DNA of 64,000 nt. It comes from Zerene cesonia (taxonomy: Eukaryota; Arthropoda; Insecta; Lepidoptera; Pieridae). Both the position numbers and the translations under genes were made by a program. Every line of letters starts with the position of its first letter. The stretch's first letter is position 1. The notes below the pieces were generated by a model. It saw only the letters and a list, made by a program, of their open reading frames with translations, was not told the origin of the DNA and made no database searches. Positions 13,292 to 25,360 of this stretch are shown one piece after another. The stretch spans positions 3,051,218-3,115,217 of the forward strand of contig NC_052126.1 of the NCBI RefSeq assembly GCF_012273895.1, read 5' to 3'.

Positions 13292-16200
13292 ATGGACGTT
13301 GACGATTCGGCTGTCGACCTGAGTGTGAGGTAAATGATGTTTACATAATGATAAATATTATTAATTAGTGTGTTTTCGTTCTAATCATATAATCTTGTTA
13401 TTATATGTGGAAAAATCTTAAATTTCTATTAGCATCTTATCAACAATAACTTAGTTTTGACTACACTATGTTTATGCACATTAATATTCTTACTGTCATA
13501 AGAAGATAGTTTCAATTATATTTATTTATAATACATACATATTGTAGATGAAGGACTTGTAATACCAACCTTTAAATATTATATAAGTCTAAGAGATTAA
13601 TTGAAAAAATTGTAAAAAAAAAAGTAATTTAATAATTTTTATTTCAGCAGGTCATTGCCACCAGAATTGAGCGAGTTAAGAGCTTTAACAGCTAGCGGGC
13701 TTACTATAACACCTGCCCAACCCCCTCCACATGTAAGTTCTCATAAATGAAAGGCAACTAAAACTAGAGATGTTACTCCTATGGCCCAATCTATATGATA
13801 AAATTTAACTGCCATGTAATTTTGGATATTTTTTTTCAACATTGCCTTCCTATTCAATGTGATATCAATATTGTCTTGTTTTATAATGACTATACATAAT
13901 GAAAACTATTCATTGTATTTTCAATTTGTATTCTTATTAATTTAAGATTTCATTCATAAGTATCATACAAATTCTTTCTATTGTTTTATGTTCTCTGATA
14001 TTTACATAAAACATCACACTTTAAAGGGAAACATTAATTAACAATCTATTGAAATAAGTTAGTGTATGTCAAAGTATAACAAATTATCACACTAATATTA
14101 TGAATGTGAAAGTTTGTTTGTTAGGATGTTTGTCTGTCAATCATACTGAAACTACTGATCGGATTTTGATCCTTGGGTGATGGTATACTTTTTATCACAA
14201 TTAAATGCTCTCTTGGAATAAAACGGGAATCTTTATATATTTATAGCAGAGCCGGGACAAGCATTTAATAATACATATTATAGTAGTTAGATAAGTTACA
14301 ACATAAAATACTCTTATTTATTGATAATTATCTCATTAAGAGTGAGACAAATACATGAATTATAATGTATCTCAAAACATTTGTTTAGATATTTAATTTA
14401 AAAAAATAAGAAGGAAAGTATGTTTAAATTTTTGTTTGTACTTATTATGTTTTGTTTGTACTTAACATGAATTTGTTTAAGAGTGCATACAAGTACACTT
14501 TATAATTATATAATTAATTAATGACCTTAATTAAATAATCTTCCTTGACACAAATTGACTTAATGGTGTTAATAAGTACATACATCTTATATTATCTTGA
14601 TATATACAAATTTATTTTTACTTATTCTTGTCCTTGTTTTTTTTTTTCATTTTGCCTTTAATTTTGTAAATTTGTTTTGTTATGAGTAATTATAATTTAC
14701 CATTTGATTGTTCCATCACATTACATATCTAAATTAAGTGAATGTAAAAATGTTGTGATATATAAATTCTATATGTAATAAACTTTTTTTTTTGTTTGAT
14801 GCACACCAAAGATTGAGAGAGTAAGTACTGTGTACATTAACCTTAGAGAACACCTGTATCAGCTGTATCTCAACCTCATGATCAAAGTTTTTCTATTCTT
14901 AATATAAAAGTATATTTCTTCAATGCATGGTATAGTTTGTGAAGTGTGAATTTTTCTTTTAATGATTCAATGTTATTACAAACATGCTTTAAGGTGAAAA
15001 TTATCAAAATTTTCCATATATAATAATTTTCATTAAAAGTATTCCTGTATTATCAGGGTGCCAGTGGAAAACGAGTGCTTCGTCCTCGCTCAGAGACACG
15101 TAGTTACGCGGAGAGCCCTGACATTGTGCTGTTACCAGCTGTGCCTCCACATAGGAAGCCCACGTTAGCACCACCAACTCCGGCGCCATTCACAGGTAAC
15201 AAGTGTAAGACCATTTTTTTTTATAAATTCATAATAGGATCCAACAACACTGTTATGTCAGGGTATTTATATTTTTAATTGCAAGTTAGTTGGTGTGACA
15301 ATTCAGTATTTATCTGTTGAATTACTTTCAACTATTTATCAAAAACGTTTTGTTTTATAATTAGAAAAATATTAAATACAATATAGAATAATTATTGGGA
15401 TATTCTACATAAAAACACTCAAATATCTGAAATCTTATTTTTGGTTTCAAAGCATTCAATTACGATGATTAAAATGATGACGAGGCGGGATTCGAATCTG
15501 CGTCATTTCGCCGGCGTCATATGTTACACCCCCACATAAAACCGAAAGAGTGGAAGAAATTTGATTGCTGAGGCTGGATCAAGGGTGGTCGAGAGACAAG
15601 GCGTTGGTTGTTGGTTGGTTGGGTGAAATGACGGATTCTTTAAATTTTCGTAATCTGAAAACTGCCCGCTTATAATAAAAAAACAACAGTTTTTTTATGT
15701 AATATTTATATAATTACTTAATAAACTAAGATATTAATTAGTTCATGTCATTATCAGACTAAAAATCTATGTTTTTTAGAAGCCCCCACTAAAATAACTG
15801 ATATGCAAACAGATGTGAGCAGCAAACTGAACTCGGCGCCCGTGAACGTGTCCATAACAGCGAGCTCTGTGCCGCCGCCTATAGAGTCTCCGAGGGACCC
15901 GAGGGATGATGAGGAGTCGGAGGAGGAAAACGAACCTCCTTTACCCATTGCAGGGCATAGAGTAAGCTTTATTTACTCTTATCTGCTATATATATCCCCC
16001 CCCCCTCTGTCAACTCTTTGAAAATGTAGCATATTTAACTGCATTTATTAATGCATTTCGCTGGTGCAGCAGTATAGTTCTGGATGTTTGTGTTTCGTGT
16101 GCAAAATTTTATATTCCAACACTAAAAAAAGGATTTTACTTGTTTATTGTTATATATGGTAATAAGTCATTCATTTCATTTGTTTTTTTTGTTGAGAGTC

Positions 16201-19200
16201 TTGAAACTTGAATTGAAACTAAAATCAAATCTCTACCAAACATTTTTCATCTTCAGCAAGGGCAACAAAACAAGATTAATTATATAAGGAGCCAATTTAC
16301 ACATTTCTTACAAATATATTTTATTATTATTCCATACATTGCTGAAGAATTATCTTCTAAATAAAAACTATTACAGGAATTATCAAGTGCCGAAATATGG
16401 GAACGCGATCGTCGTCTACGCGCGTTGAGAGAGAAATTGCGTGCCGAAGAAACCAGACTTGTGCTCTTGAGAAAGCTGAGGCAGTCGCAGCAGGCAACCA
16501 GCTTGCCACCTGTTAAGGTAACTTTTTTTATTAATAATGTCCTTTGTTATATTGAAGCTGACTTGTGAGTAAATAGCAATGTCCGGAGGCCCATTTCCCT
16601 TTACTTACCCGTCCCAGCCCATTCCTTTTTTCCAGTCGTCAATCCTTCCCTTTTCCTTTACCCCTTAAAATCGGGTAGCACATTCGTAGAAGCACTATCT
16701 CTGCGAATGTTCATGGGCGGTGGTGATCGCTTACCACCAGTTCATTTGCCTGCTATGACATAAAGTAAGTTGTTGTATGATCCCAAAACATGTCACAAGT
16801 ATTTTTTTAAATTTTTTTTTTGTTTAATTGAGCTGGGAGCACACAGAGGGTGCAAATACGGCATCATATAAGGAGACATAGAATAAAATCAAAGTGTTTT
16901 TTATTAATTGATGCTTGTTTTATCCATTTACTTACTCTTAATTCTGAATTATAATGGTTTAGATATATTTCATGATAATTGTCACAAAATCTGTGAATAT
17001 TTAAAAACATGTCTGTAATTTATATAATACAAGTTTTAAATATTATTATATAATATATTATATAATAATATTTAAAACTTGTAACTTGACGCAAATTTTC
17101 ATGTCGTGTTATCCTGTAATTATCTGTCACATTTATTTTTATTTGTTAAAAATATGTATCTTATGTATAAGTTATGATGTAACAGGTGTTGGATGACCAT
17201 ATTAAATAAATAAATAAATTCTAATGCTGAAGACATAGCGTACATATTAGTGCATACATTTTTAGTATTGAACTTTAAACTGCGATGTATGTTAATTTAA
17301 AAATTTCAATCGTCAGATAACTACTGAATTTTTATAAATACCTATACAACACTTATTACAGGAGTCATCAACTGGTACAGCACTAGCAGGCAGTGGGTGT
17401 GTGGTGCCACCCGGAGTCACTGTGACCCCAGCACCGCCTCCAGCCCACCAGCAGGGCAAGGTTAGTCCATTTATATATAATATTTAAATTTATTATTGAC
17501 TATGCACTCGATTGGCTACGGGTAGTTCTGTTTCTTAGCATATTATTCTTTCAAGTTGGACAGATAATGTGGCATGTCATTTATATTAATATATGTAGAC
17601 ATTTGAGCCCTAGCTGTAGACTAAAATGGTGATGAAGGTTTGTCAGATGAAGCTGTTTAAATCCTTCTTATTCTTAATTGTTACTGAAAGATATTGTTTT
17701 GTTGCACAAAACAAATAATATAAAATGCATAATGATATAATTTATATGTGAGATCACATAACTATCTACAAGTGGTGGTGAATGGTTCTATTGATCCTGA
17801 GATTATTGGGCAAACAAACAAACTCTTCAGCCATACATATTAGTACAGATATGGTCTCTAATATAAGTAGATTATTTTATTTTTATCTGATTGTTAATTA
17901 CTATACTGTATAACAGCGCTCAAACAACAGCAACACAGCAAGCAGTACAAGCGCTGTTAGCAATGTATCCCGCAGGACAGCCAGCTTGCCGGGTGGGGCT
18001 ACACTCACACCAGGGCCCTATCGCACTCAGGTAATGTTATTTAAGCATTTAGATAACTATCTTCTGCAAAAAAAATTAACTACCCTTAAATTGTCAGAAC
18101 TAAACCTATTTTAAATAGGACCACAAAGGAGCTGGTGCCTCCTTTCAAATAAAAAAAGAATTATAAAATTGGTTTACACAGTCCTAAGCTTAAAAAAAAA
18201 GAGAAACAATAAAAACAATACAGTCAAATTGACCGCCTTTTTTTTTAGTTGGTTGAATATAAATAGGTATGATTGCAATTAAATTTATGGGGAATGTTAT
18301 ATGCTTGTGCAACTATCAAAAGTTGTTTATCAATATAATTTTTTATTTAATACTAGCATACCCGGCCACGCATTGCTGTGGTTGTGGCTAAATTTATTGT
18401 TAATTATAAATTATTGGAATAATTAATCGAAATAAAAACTATCATATATCTTAAGTTTGACCAAATTACAAATAAAATGTTTTCAATTGTTCCAAATTCC
18501 ATCAAAATCGGTTGAGTTGGTGAAGAGTTCATTGGGAACATACATCATGACACTGGATTTTTATATATTATACAATATGAGAATTCATATAGAAAAGTAT
18601 ATTGACACCAATACAATTACAAAGACTATTCACTGACACTTTATATTTGCATATATCTCCCGATATTATATTAATTGAATATAACACCTAATTATATTTA
18701 TTTAATATGATAACTATAATTTAATTTTGAGTTTCATAGCATTGAAACAAAATGCTAAAAAATTCAAAATGAAATTTTACATAGGCCGCGTTCCATCAAG
18801 ACAATATTGTAATCATTAAAATAATGTCAATCAAATTGGTTGATATGTTTCTTAACCATCTCAATAGATGGCGCGGGGTGTCCCTTGGGCACATGAAACC
18901 GAAAGAGTAGAAGAATTTCTCAGATAACGGTCATTTTATACATATTTATATACATATATATATATTTTAATTAATTAATAATTTTTTATTTATATTTGAT
19001 TACAGTCGTCATCGAGTGGCGGTGCGAGCATCACCCCTTCTGTTACGATCACGCCGGCTCCGCCGCCCGCGTCGCAACTTGCAGCCACTAAGGTAATATG
19101 AGTTTATTGTCAGAATCTAAATTTAAAATCAAAATCACAACTGTTTATTTTTGGTTATTGTGTGTTTAGAAAAAAGACTTAATTTTCAATAAGGATTTTT

Positions 19201-22200
19201 TTTTAACTTTGGTGAAACGTTTTAAATGTGATAGGGCATTAAAATCAGTCTAATTTCGTGGAGGGTCTTTATAATCTTGGATTCAAAGTCTGGTATATTA
19301 ATAACTGTAACACAAACAGAGAGGAAAACTTATTATTATTATTATTTCTTGTTTTTCTTAAATATTCTCGAAATTAAAGCGACGCGTACAAATTATTGAA
19401 CATTCTGTATAAACAGATATTTCCTATCAATCGAACTCTATTCGATATAAATATGCAAGTCTTATGTGAACATGCTTTATATCATATGTACAGTATGTAA
19501 AAAAAAATTGCGGATAATACCCGGATTTTATTGCGGATAATTTAAATACCCGCATATATTAAAAAAGCAGCAAACTAGTAAATAAAATAAAACAAACAAT
19601 TGTACATTGCAAGCCCACTCAGGACAACTCCTCCGTGACGAGTAGCACAAGCGATGCAGTGAGTATGAGAAGTGATGTCCATTTTTAATATTTATTAATT
19701 AACTATTAGCCAGCCACATATACTATTTATGCTAGGCACTTGAGTTTAGCTAGAGAATACATAATAGGAACGTAGAGGAGTTATCAAATCGACATAGAAT
19801 TTATTATAAGAATTAAGAGCTAACAAATATATTGGACCAAGTTGCCACATAATTGGCAACAAAAAAAAGCTGCCAAGAAAAAGTCTCATATTTACTACAT
19901 AGTTACTATATATACCATGATGTTTCCCTTTTACAAAAGCCATTGCATATTAACAGTGGATCAACATTCAGTCTATCTTACTTTATCCTTAAAAGTTATT
20001 CAAACAAACTATAACATTTAATTAATATCTTATTAACAACATATTATATGTTATTGAAAATAAAAAATACACTTATTTATTTAACAAAAGCACATGGATA
20101 TTGTTGCTACAGGCGAGCCGCAGCTCGGAGGACACGCAGACACCGGCGCAACGCCAGGCGGCCGCCAAGTTGGCGCTTAGAAAGCAACTCGAAAAGACAC
20201 TGCTGCAGGTAAGCATTGAAACTTTTGTTTTTTGTGTGTTTAAAACGTTTTCATGCAGAAACTGCTGGACCGATTTCGAAAGTCCTATCACAATTGGAAA
20301 GCTGCAACTTCGCTGAGTGACAGCCCATGGCCTATGGTACTTATATACATCTGTACAAAACATAACAGACTAATTGCAAAAAAAATGACACATTGAAAAA
20401 GGAAGAAAGAAAAACAATTCGCGGGTGCCATTTGATTTATTTATTTAACCACTATTCTTATAGTTACAACGACACCTCATAATACATTGAATTCTGTCCA
20501 GTAGACCGTAGGCCGAGTCAATAAATGGATATAAATAACGAAAAACATTACCCTCCTCTTTTCGCAGTTGAGTTATAATATTATTGATCTTACCTAATAG
20601 TATATTTCACCAATTTCTTATTACACCCCTCATAGGAGGCCTGCCTCCCAGCAGTGGGAACACCTATTGGCTGATGATGATAATAATTATAATAAAGCAA
20701 AAATTATAAATGAAATGGGATATTCCACAGACCAGTTATTAAACTTCCTTATCGTGCAATAATCCTACATCGGCCGCGGACTGCCTAGGGCTGTATATCT
20801 ATAAGGCAGCAAGTATAGGCAGGCTGCGGCTGGTGTCCCACAACACAATAAAACTCTCAAAATGGCCTAGCGTATTAGATCTGTTCCCCACTAAGTTTTC
20901 CAAAGGACTGGATATTACTCTTCCGGTAGTGCCCAGATATATAGAGAGATACAAACAATAATTATTACACCTAATTCACCAGATCCCGCCACCCAAGCCG
21001 CCGCCGCCGGAAATGAACTTCATCCCGTCGCCTAGCAACACAGACTTTGTGTACTTAGTGGGGCTGGAGCACGTGGTCGACTACCTCACTAATGAAGATC
21101 GGTGAGTTGGGTGTTCTATCCCTCGATTTCCTCAGTTTGAGGGGGCAGCCGCTCAATAGTCTAGATTCTAGAATCTAGACTCTATATTGTGTCACTCCGG
21201 TGATTTTAATCAGCTTTTTGTTATATCAGATCAGTGACCTTTTTAATTCATTATCGAAATGCATTGCACATTTTATGTTGGACCGTTAGATATAATGTGG
21301 TGAAAGCTATATCCCAAATTTGGATTTGAAATAATGAGTGTTCTTAGTTTATAATAAACATACACATATTACAATTTTAGAATGACTTATTTTATGATTT
21401 TTAAAACATAATATAATATGATTCTTATCGTCATAATATACATGATTTCACGCCTATAGCGTGGCATCCACGTTATATTACGTGTTAAAGTTTACAACCA
21501 TTCGTAGAGGCGTAAGGTCTGCAATCGACCTGTCGCCTCACCAAATGTACATGGGCGGTGGTAGCGCTACCATCAGCCGACCCACCAGCTCCATTACCTC
21601 ATCGTCGGTAATGGAGCTGGTGGTATAGAAAAAAGCGTAGCAATATATGTATGCGCGGTGTCAGGTTCCCGCGCTCGTCGGTGCCGGCGGTGTGCGCGCA
21701 GTGCGGCTGCGACTTCACGCCGGTGTGGCGCTGGGAGCGCGCGCCGGCGCGCCGCCAGGACGCCACGTTCGCGCCCGCGCCCGCGCCGCCCGCCGCGCGC
21801 CGCCTCTGCGAGCTCTGCGTCTCCGGGAACGTGAAGCGCGCGCTCAAGGTCCACATTTCACCTGTTTTGTTATATAAGTGACATTCTATTTGCTCAGCTG
21901 AAAATATTTTAACATAATTATTTTAGGCGCCACTGCTGCCATCTAGTTTTGATAAACGCAACAATTGCACTTTATGTAAAATTATATAAAAAATCATGCA
22001 ACAACAATAATTCTCATAAGAATATTACGAAGACATTTTATTTTGTTATATATTACCTCTAAACTTACTTTATAATAATACAACACATATTTGCCGCAAA
22101 ATTTCATCAAAAAGTAAAATCCCAGGCGGAGCACACGGCGCGGTTGAAGACGGCGTTCGTACGCGCTCTACAACAGGAGCAGGAGATAGAGCGGCGCCTC

Positions 22201-25094
22201 GCCGCGCCCTCCGCGTCCCCGCCGCCCGCACCGCCCGCGCCGCCGCCGGCGCACTCGCACTCGCACTCGGCGCGCGCTTCACAGGTAAAATGAACTCTGT
22301 CGAGTGGTAGGTATGGCTCTAGGTAGAGCATTATAGCTCACCATTTGACATTAGGTATGTCGAGTATAGCACCTCACTTATGGCAGTTATGGAGATATCT
22401 ATATAGAGCAGTATAAATGCTATAGCATAAACATTCATCGAATACCAATCTATGTAGAGCTATTATTAGTATTAGTACTAATTATAACTACGAAATTCTC
22501 TACATAGTGCGTCATTATATTTCAGCCGTCGCTATCCCGTCTGTCCCGTGGCTCGGGCGCTCCCACACCGCCAGCTGCGTCTGCGCCGCCCGCTAAGCCT
22601 TCACCTCAACCCAACAGGTACATTCGTAGGGATTTTATATTTTCTTGCGCCTTAAATGTTTCTAAACTCGATTATGTAATTAATTGTGGAATATGTATTA
22701 ATATATTTGTAAAATATGATATCTAATAGAATGGATGTATCAATTGATATATAAGGTCATATTATCAATTCTAAATTGAGCTAAGAAACGGTTCTATGAC
22801 GTACAAAGTCGACACTTAACACGGCGGCTATATGCGACATTCGCATGTTTTAAATTGCTTACAAAACAATTTTTGTTCACATCTTTTATTGTAATATTTA
22901 TAAACATGTTGACATGACAAATAAGAATTCCAAATTCCAAATTTCAAAAACCCAAAAAAAAAAAATATCCGTCTACCCTCGCTTCCGGTCGCGCAGCCGC
23001 AGCTCGTCGGAGTCGCTGCGCGGACACCACGGCGAGCGCGCGCGCGACGCGGACGTGCCCGCCAAGAAAGGTAAAGGTAATTCGATACGACGTTCGTTTG
23101 TTTTTCTTTTTTTTCATAAATTTTTTAGTTTATTTACTTATAATATATTTACCTACCTAACCATATATAATAGTTGCATATATTATTTATAAGGGCAATA
23201 AAGTGCGAACATACTTTATTTATTACTTTATTATATATTTTTTTGGATGTGATTCTTTTTAGTAACCAATGTTACTAGTAATCAATATACTTTCATATGA
23301 TGCATTTCATGAGATGCTTTTATGTTAAAAAAAAATAATAATAAGATTAACTTATTTTTTTTCTTGATTGTCTTGATATGAGATGTAAACAATAGAGTAG
23401 TAAGGTTAAAAAGATCTTTTTTTATGCGTTCGCAGCTTCATCGTCGAGCAGCAACAGCCAAGGCGGCAGCAGCAGCAGCAAGCAACACCAGGTGAGATAC
23501 ATCAATTATGTTTCACACAGCCGGAGGCCCCAGAATAGCTTGTTAAAATACTTTAATTATAAAAATTACAAACTACGTCTTGCTCGATACAAGGGCGAAG
23601 CCGGGGCGAACAGCTAGTTGATAAAATATTAATAAGTGTATGTTATCGAACAGCAGCTGGCAGCGGCGGCCGCGGCGCAGATGGCGTTCGAACAGCACAG
23701 CGCTGCCGCCATGCAGGCCTTGCAGCATCAGCTGTTGAGAGGTATGGAATTGATTTGACGTGTTTTAAACCGATCTCAAAAATAGGAACCTCCTTTGAAA
23801 CTTTGCATGAAAATTAATATTATAGTAAAAAGAGCGTGTTTTGGACATTAAAATTACAGAAAATCACCCGAACTTTTAAGAAAATGAAAAGAATAAAAAA
23901 CTAATATCTTGGTTATTTGAATTTTACACATAAACTTTGAGGTTATGTCAAAAAACTGCTGTAAGAAAGGTAGAAACGTGTTGCGTGTCGTCGTGATCGA
24001 AACAACTTAAACAACCTCTAAGGCGCGTACCGACACTTAATTTTTTTTTTAAATTGGGACTATGGGCTGCGTATACAATACACTCTTAGTTGATAATGAT
24101 AATTAAATAATGATAATCGCATACACTCCGAGCGCCTTGGATACTAATGCAGACTAACTTAGTGAATAAAGATAGTCCTGTAAAGCGCTGAAGCAAGGTG
24201 TACGGCTAGTCCTCACAGTGACAAAAATAACAAAAATAAAATATATCTACTTTTATTACACAACTGGACATCGAGTGAGTGATTTCCGTCAGTTTAAACT
24301 CTGATCCACCAGTAATCCTGTATTTGTATGAAATCGGTCTAGTTATAATATAACATTTGCAGGTCTGAGTGGCGCAGGCGGCGTGGGCGGTGTGGGCGGC
24401 GTGGGTGGCGGCGGCGGCGTGTCGCCCGCGGCCGCGGCCGCCGCCATGATGCAGTTCTCGCCGCTGCTCTACACCTACCAGCTCGCCATGGCGCAGGCCA
24501 GCGCGCTCAAGCGATGTGAGACCCGCTCTACGCTCTACATGCACGCGACTGTTGCACTCTACCCGACTTTCCGTGCTCTACAATAATGCTCTATGAAAAC
24601 ATTGCATAGCAATGCTACACACTATGTAAAACTGTTACAGACTTAGCAATGATGGAGCAAACTACGCGAGACAATTGCATGCTTATAATACAAGGATCGA
24701 ATAATACTACAGGCACTGTTGAATTCTGCCCATAATATAATTTGCAACAACACAGTATGCTATACTATGACCCAAATAATAACTACTAAATTATTACTTG
24801 ATCTACACATTGTTATAAATCCCCCAATAGTTACCTTTTTATTTCATAATTAGTTGTTTATTTAAATATGTATCCATTCACGCAATAAAAAAATAAAAAA
24901 AATTATATATAAACAAAATAAATAGATAATGAATAAACATTAAAATAACATATGTACAAATTGCAGCTGGCAAGGGCAACAGCAGCAGCGCGGCGATGGC
25001 GGCGGAGATGCAGCGCGTGGCGGACGCGCAGCGGCAGTACCTGCTCGACATGATACCGGGCCAGCACGCGCGCAACCCCTGGACCAAGAACTGA
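13292..25094 (+). CDS. simj: p66/simjang, GATA zinc-finger subunit of the Mi-2/NuRD complex
   Basis: Exons: 13292-13329, 13648-13732 (or from 13651), optional 14812-14820, 15057-15195, 15780-15961, 16377-16517, 17362-17460, 17917-18030, 19006-19092, 19623-19658, 20113-20208, 20983-21101, 21665-21848, 22126-22284, 22526-22617, 22997-23070, 23436-23491, 23654-23741, 24363-24515, 24967-25094; about 691 aa. Homologue of vertebrate GATAD2A/B, a nuclear co-repressor bridging MBD2/3 to CHD4. CR1 coiled coil: RRLRALREKLRAEETRLVLL then RKLRQSQ. The C-terminal half carries RQAAAKLALRKQLEKTLLQ, IPPPKPPPPEMNFIPSPSN, a CX2C..CX2C GATA-type finger, and LKTAFVRALQQEQEIERRL. The protein ends QRQYLLDMIPGQH. 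SPDIVLLP near residue 60 resembles the conserved SPDVIVLSD motif. Ser-, Ala-, Gly- and Pro-rich linkers are frequent. The finger loop is unusually long (see findings). Confidence 0.93.
14091..14265 (+). mobile_element. Degraded Helitron-like repeat in p66 intron
   Basis: Contains CACTAATATTATGAATGTGA followed by AAGTTTGTTTG and GGATTTTGATCCTTGGGTGA, a diverged version of the Lep1-like family. The 3' CTAG end is not preserved. Flanking intron up to 14811 is AT-rich without other recognisable features. Confidence 0.45.
14812..14820 (+). other. Candidate 9-nt p66 microexon
   Basis: ATTGAGAGA (Ile-Glu-Arg) is followed by a perfect donor GTAAGT and preceded by ACCAAAG after a long T-run. Both neighbouring exon boundaries are phase 0, so inclusion adds three residues without changing frame. 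The acceptor is weak (AAG). Evidence is splice-site context only. Confidence 0.4.
15465..15650 (-). repeat. tRNA-like interspersed repeat fragment
   Basis: On the minus strand it contains GCAGATTCGAATCCCGCCTC, a pol III B-box-like motif. The plus strand carries CCGAAAGAGTGGAAGAAATT and GATTGCTGAGGC, which recur at 18860-18930 and 48580-48780. Intronic, unclassified. Confidence 0.45.
16575..16765 (+). mobile_element. SINE fragment (poly(A)-tailed lepidopteran family)
   Basis: Matches the 3' part of the long copy at 50288-50637: CCGGAGGCCC, CGTCCCAGCCCATTCC, then TGGGCGGTGGTGATCGCTTA and a terminal TGACATAAA. The 5' part is missing, as is usual for reverse-transcribed copies. Confidence 0.7.
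17029..17082. repeat. Perfect 54-bp AT-rich palindrome in p66 intron
   Basis: Two 26-bp arms are exact reverse complements separated by two bases. Arms begin ACAAGTTTTAAATATTATTA. No flanking target-site duplication is obvious. It could be a remnant of a foldback element or simply a cruciform-forming AT palindrome. Confidence 0.85.
18350..18560 (-). repeat. Unclassified interspersed repeat, Helitron-like
   Basis: Starts TACTAGCATACCCGGCCACG and contains CATCAAAATCGGTTGAGTTG, a layout (CTAG next to a GC-rich end, then a conserved AAATCGGT core) shared with the other Helitron families in this window. The far end is degraded. Confidence 0.4.
20636..20690 (+). repeat. 3' tail fragment of tRNA-derived SINE
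   Basis: CCTCATAGGAGGCCTG, CCCAGCAGTGGGAACA and GGCTGATGATGATAATAAT match the 3' end of the full-length SINE at 55795-56118. Confidence 0.65.
20745..20970 (+). mobile_element. 3' fragment of a non-LTR retrotransposon
   Basis: CGGCCGCGGACTGCC, GGCAGGCTGCGGCTGGTGTC and CCCACAACACAATAAA to ATAGAGAGATACAAACAATA are the inverted counterpart of the element at 59000-59210. The (AAT)n-like end is taken as the 3' tail. It ends just 12 nt before the p66 acceptor at 20982. Confidence 0.55.
21158..21181. repeat. 24-bp perfect palindrome (nested XbaI-like core)
   Basis: The sequence from AGTCTAGATTCT reads identically on both strands with no spacer. It lies about 55 nt downstream of the p66 donor at 21102. 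Confidence 0.85.
21480..21623. repeat. SINE-tail remnant ending in a 17-bp hairpin before the p66 zinc-finger exon
   Basis: Contains CGTAGAGGCGTAAGGTCTGC and GGGCGGTGGTAGCGCTACCA, matching the poly(A) SINE family (compare 52360-52450). Its end forms an inverted repeat: arms 21582-21598 and 21607-21623 around an 8-nt loop. The p66 zinc-finger exon starts 41 nt downstream. Confidence 0.65.
23586..23617 (+). mobile_element. Helitron 3'-end fragment (third family)
   Basis: GGGCGAAGCCGGGGCGAACA followed by GCTAG resembles the GC-rich 3' terminus of the family at 45505-45666. It lies about 35 nt before a p66 acceptor. Confidence 0.5.
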
Positions 25095-25360
25095 GCGCCA
25101 CGCTACGGGTGCGTACAGCTGTTGTGGATAGAGTGGTAGAGTGGTAGAGCTGTGGTGCTGGGTAGAGTAGTAGAGATTGACCTCATTATGAGCGCCGCAC
25201 TACGGGTGCGTACAGTTGTGGCTAGAGGTGTAGAGCTGTACAGCATTGTGGGTAGAGTAGAAGAGATTGACATAAATCTGAGCCCCATGTTATGGGTGCA
25301 TACAGTTGTGACTAGAGCGGTAGAGTTGTAAAGTATGTTGGGTAGAGTTATGGTTGGAGT
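25092..25360 (+). repeat. Three-copy imperfect tandem repeat starting at the p66 stop codon
   Basis: Units begin TGAGCGCC at 25092, TGAGCGCC at 25189 and TGAGCCCC at 25279 (periods 97 and 90 nt). Each continues with a GGGTGCRTACAG-type block and several GTAGAG motifs. The first unit starts on the TGA that terminates p66, so coding end and repeat start coincide. Confidence 0.8.

Noticed and set aside
21594..22331. Long open frames on the minus strand over the GC-rich p66 exons
   Set aside because: They are shadows of CpG-rich coding exons on the plus strand; Arg/Ala-rich composition, no splice support and no family resemblance.
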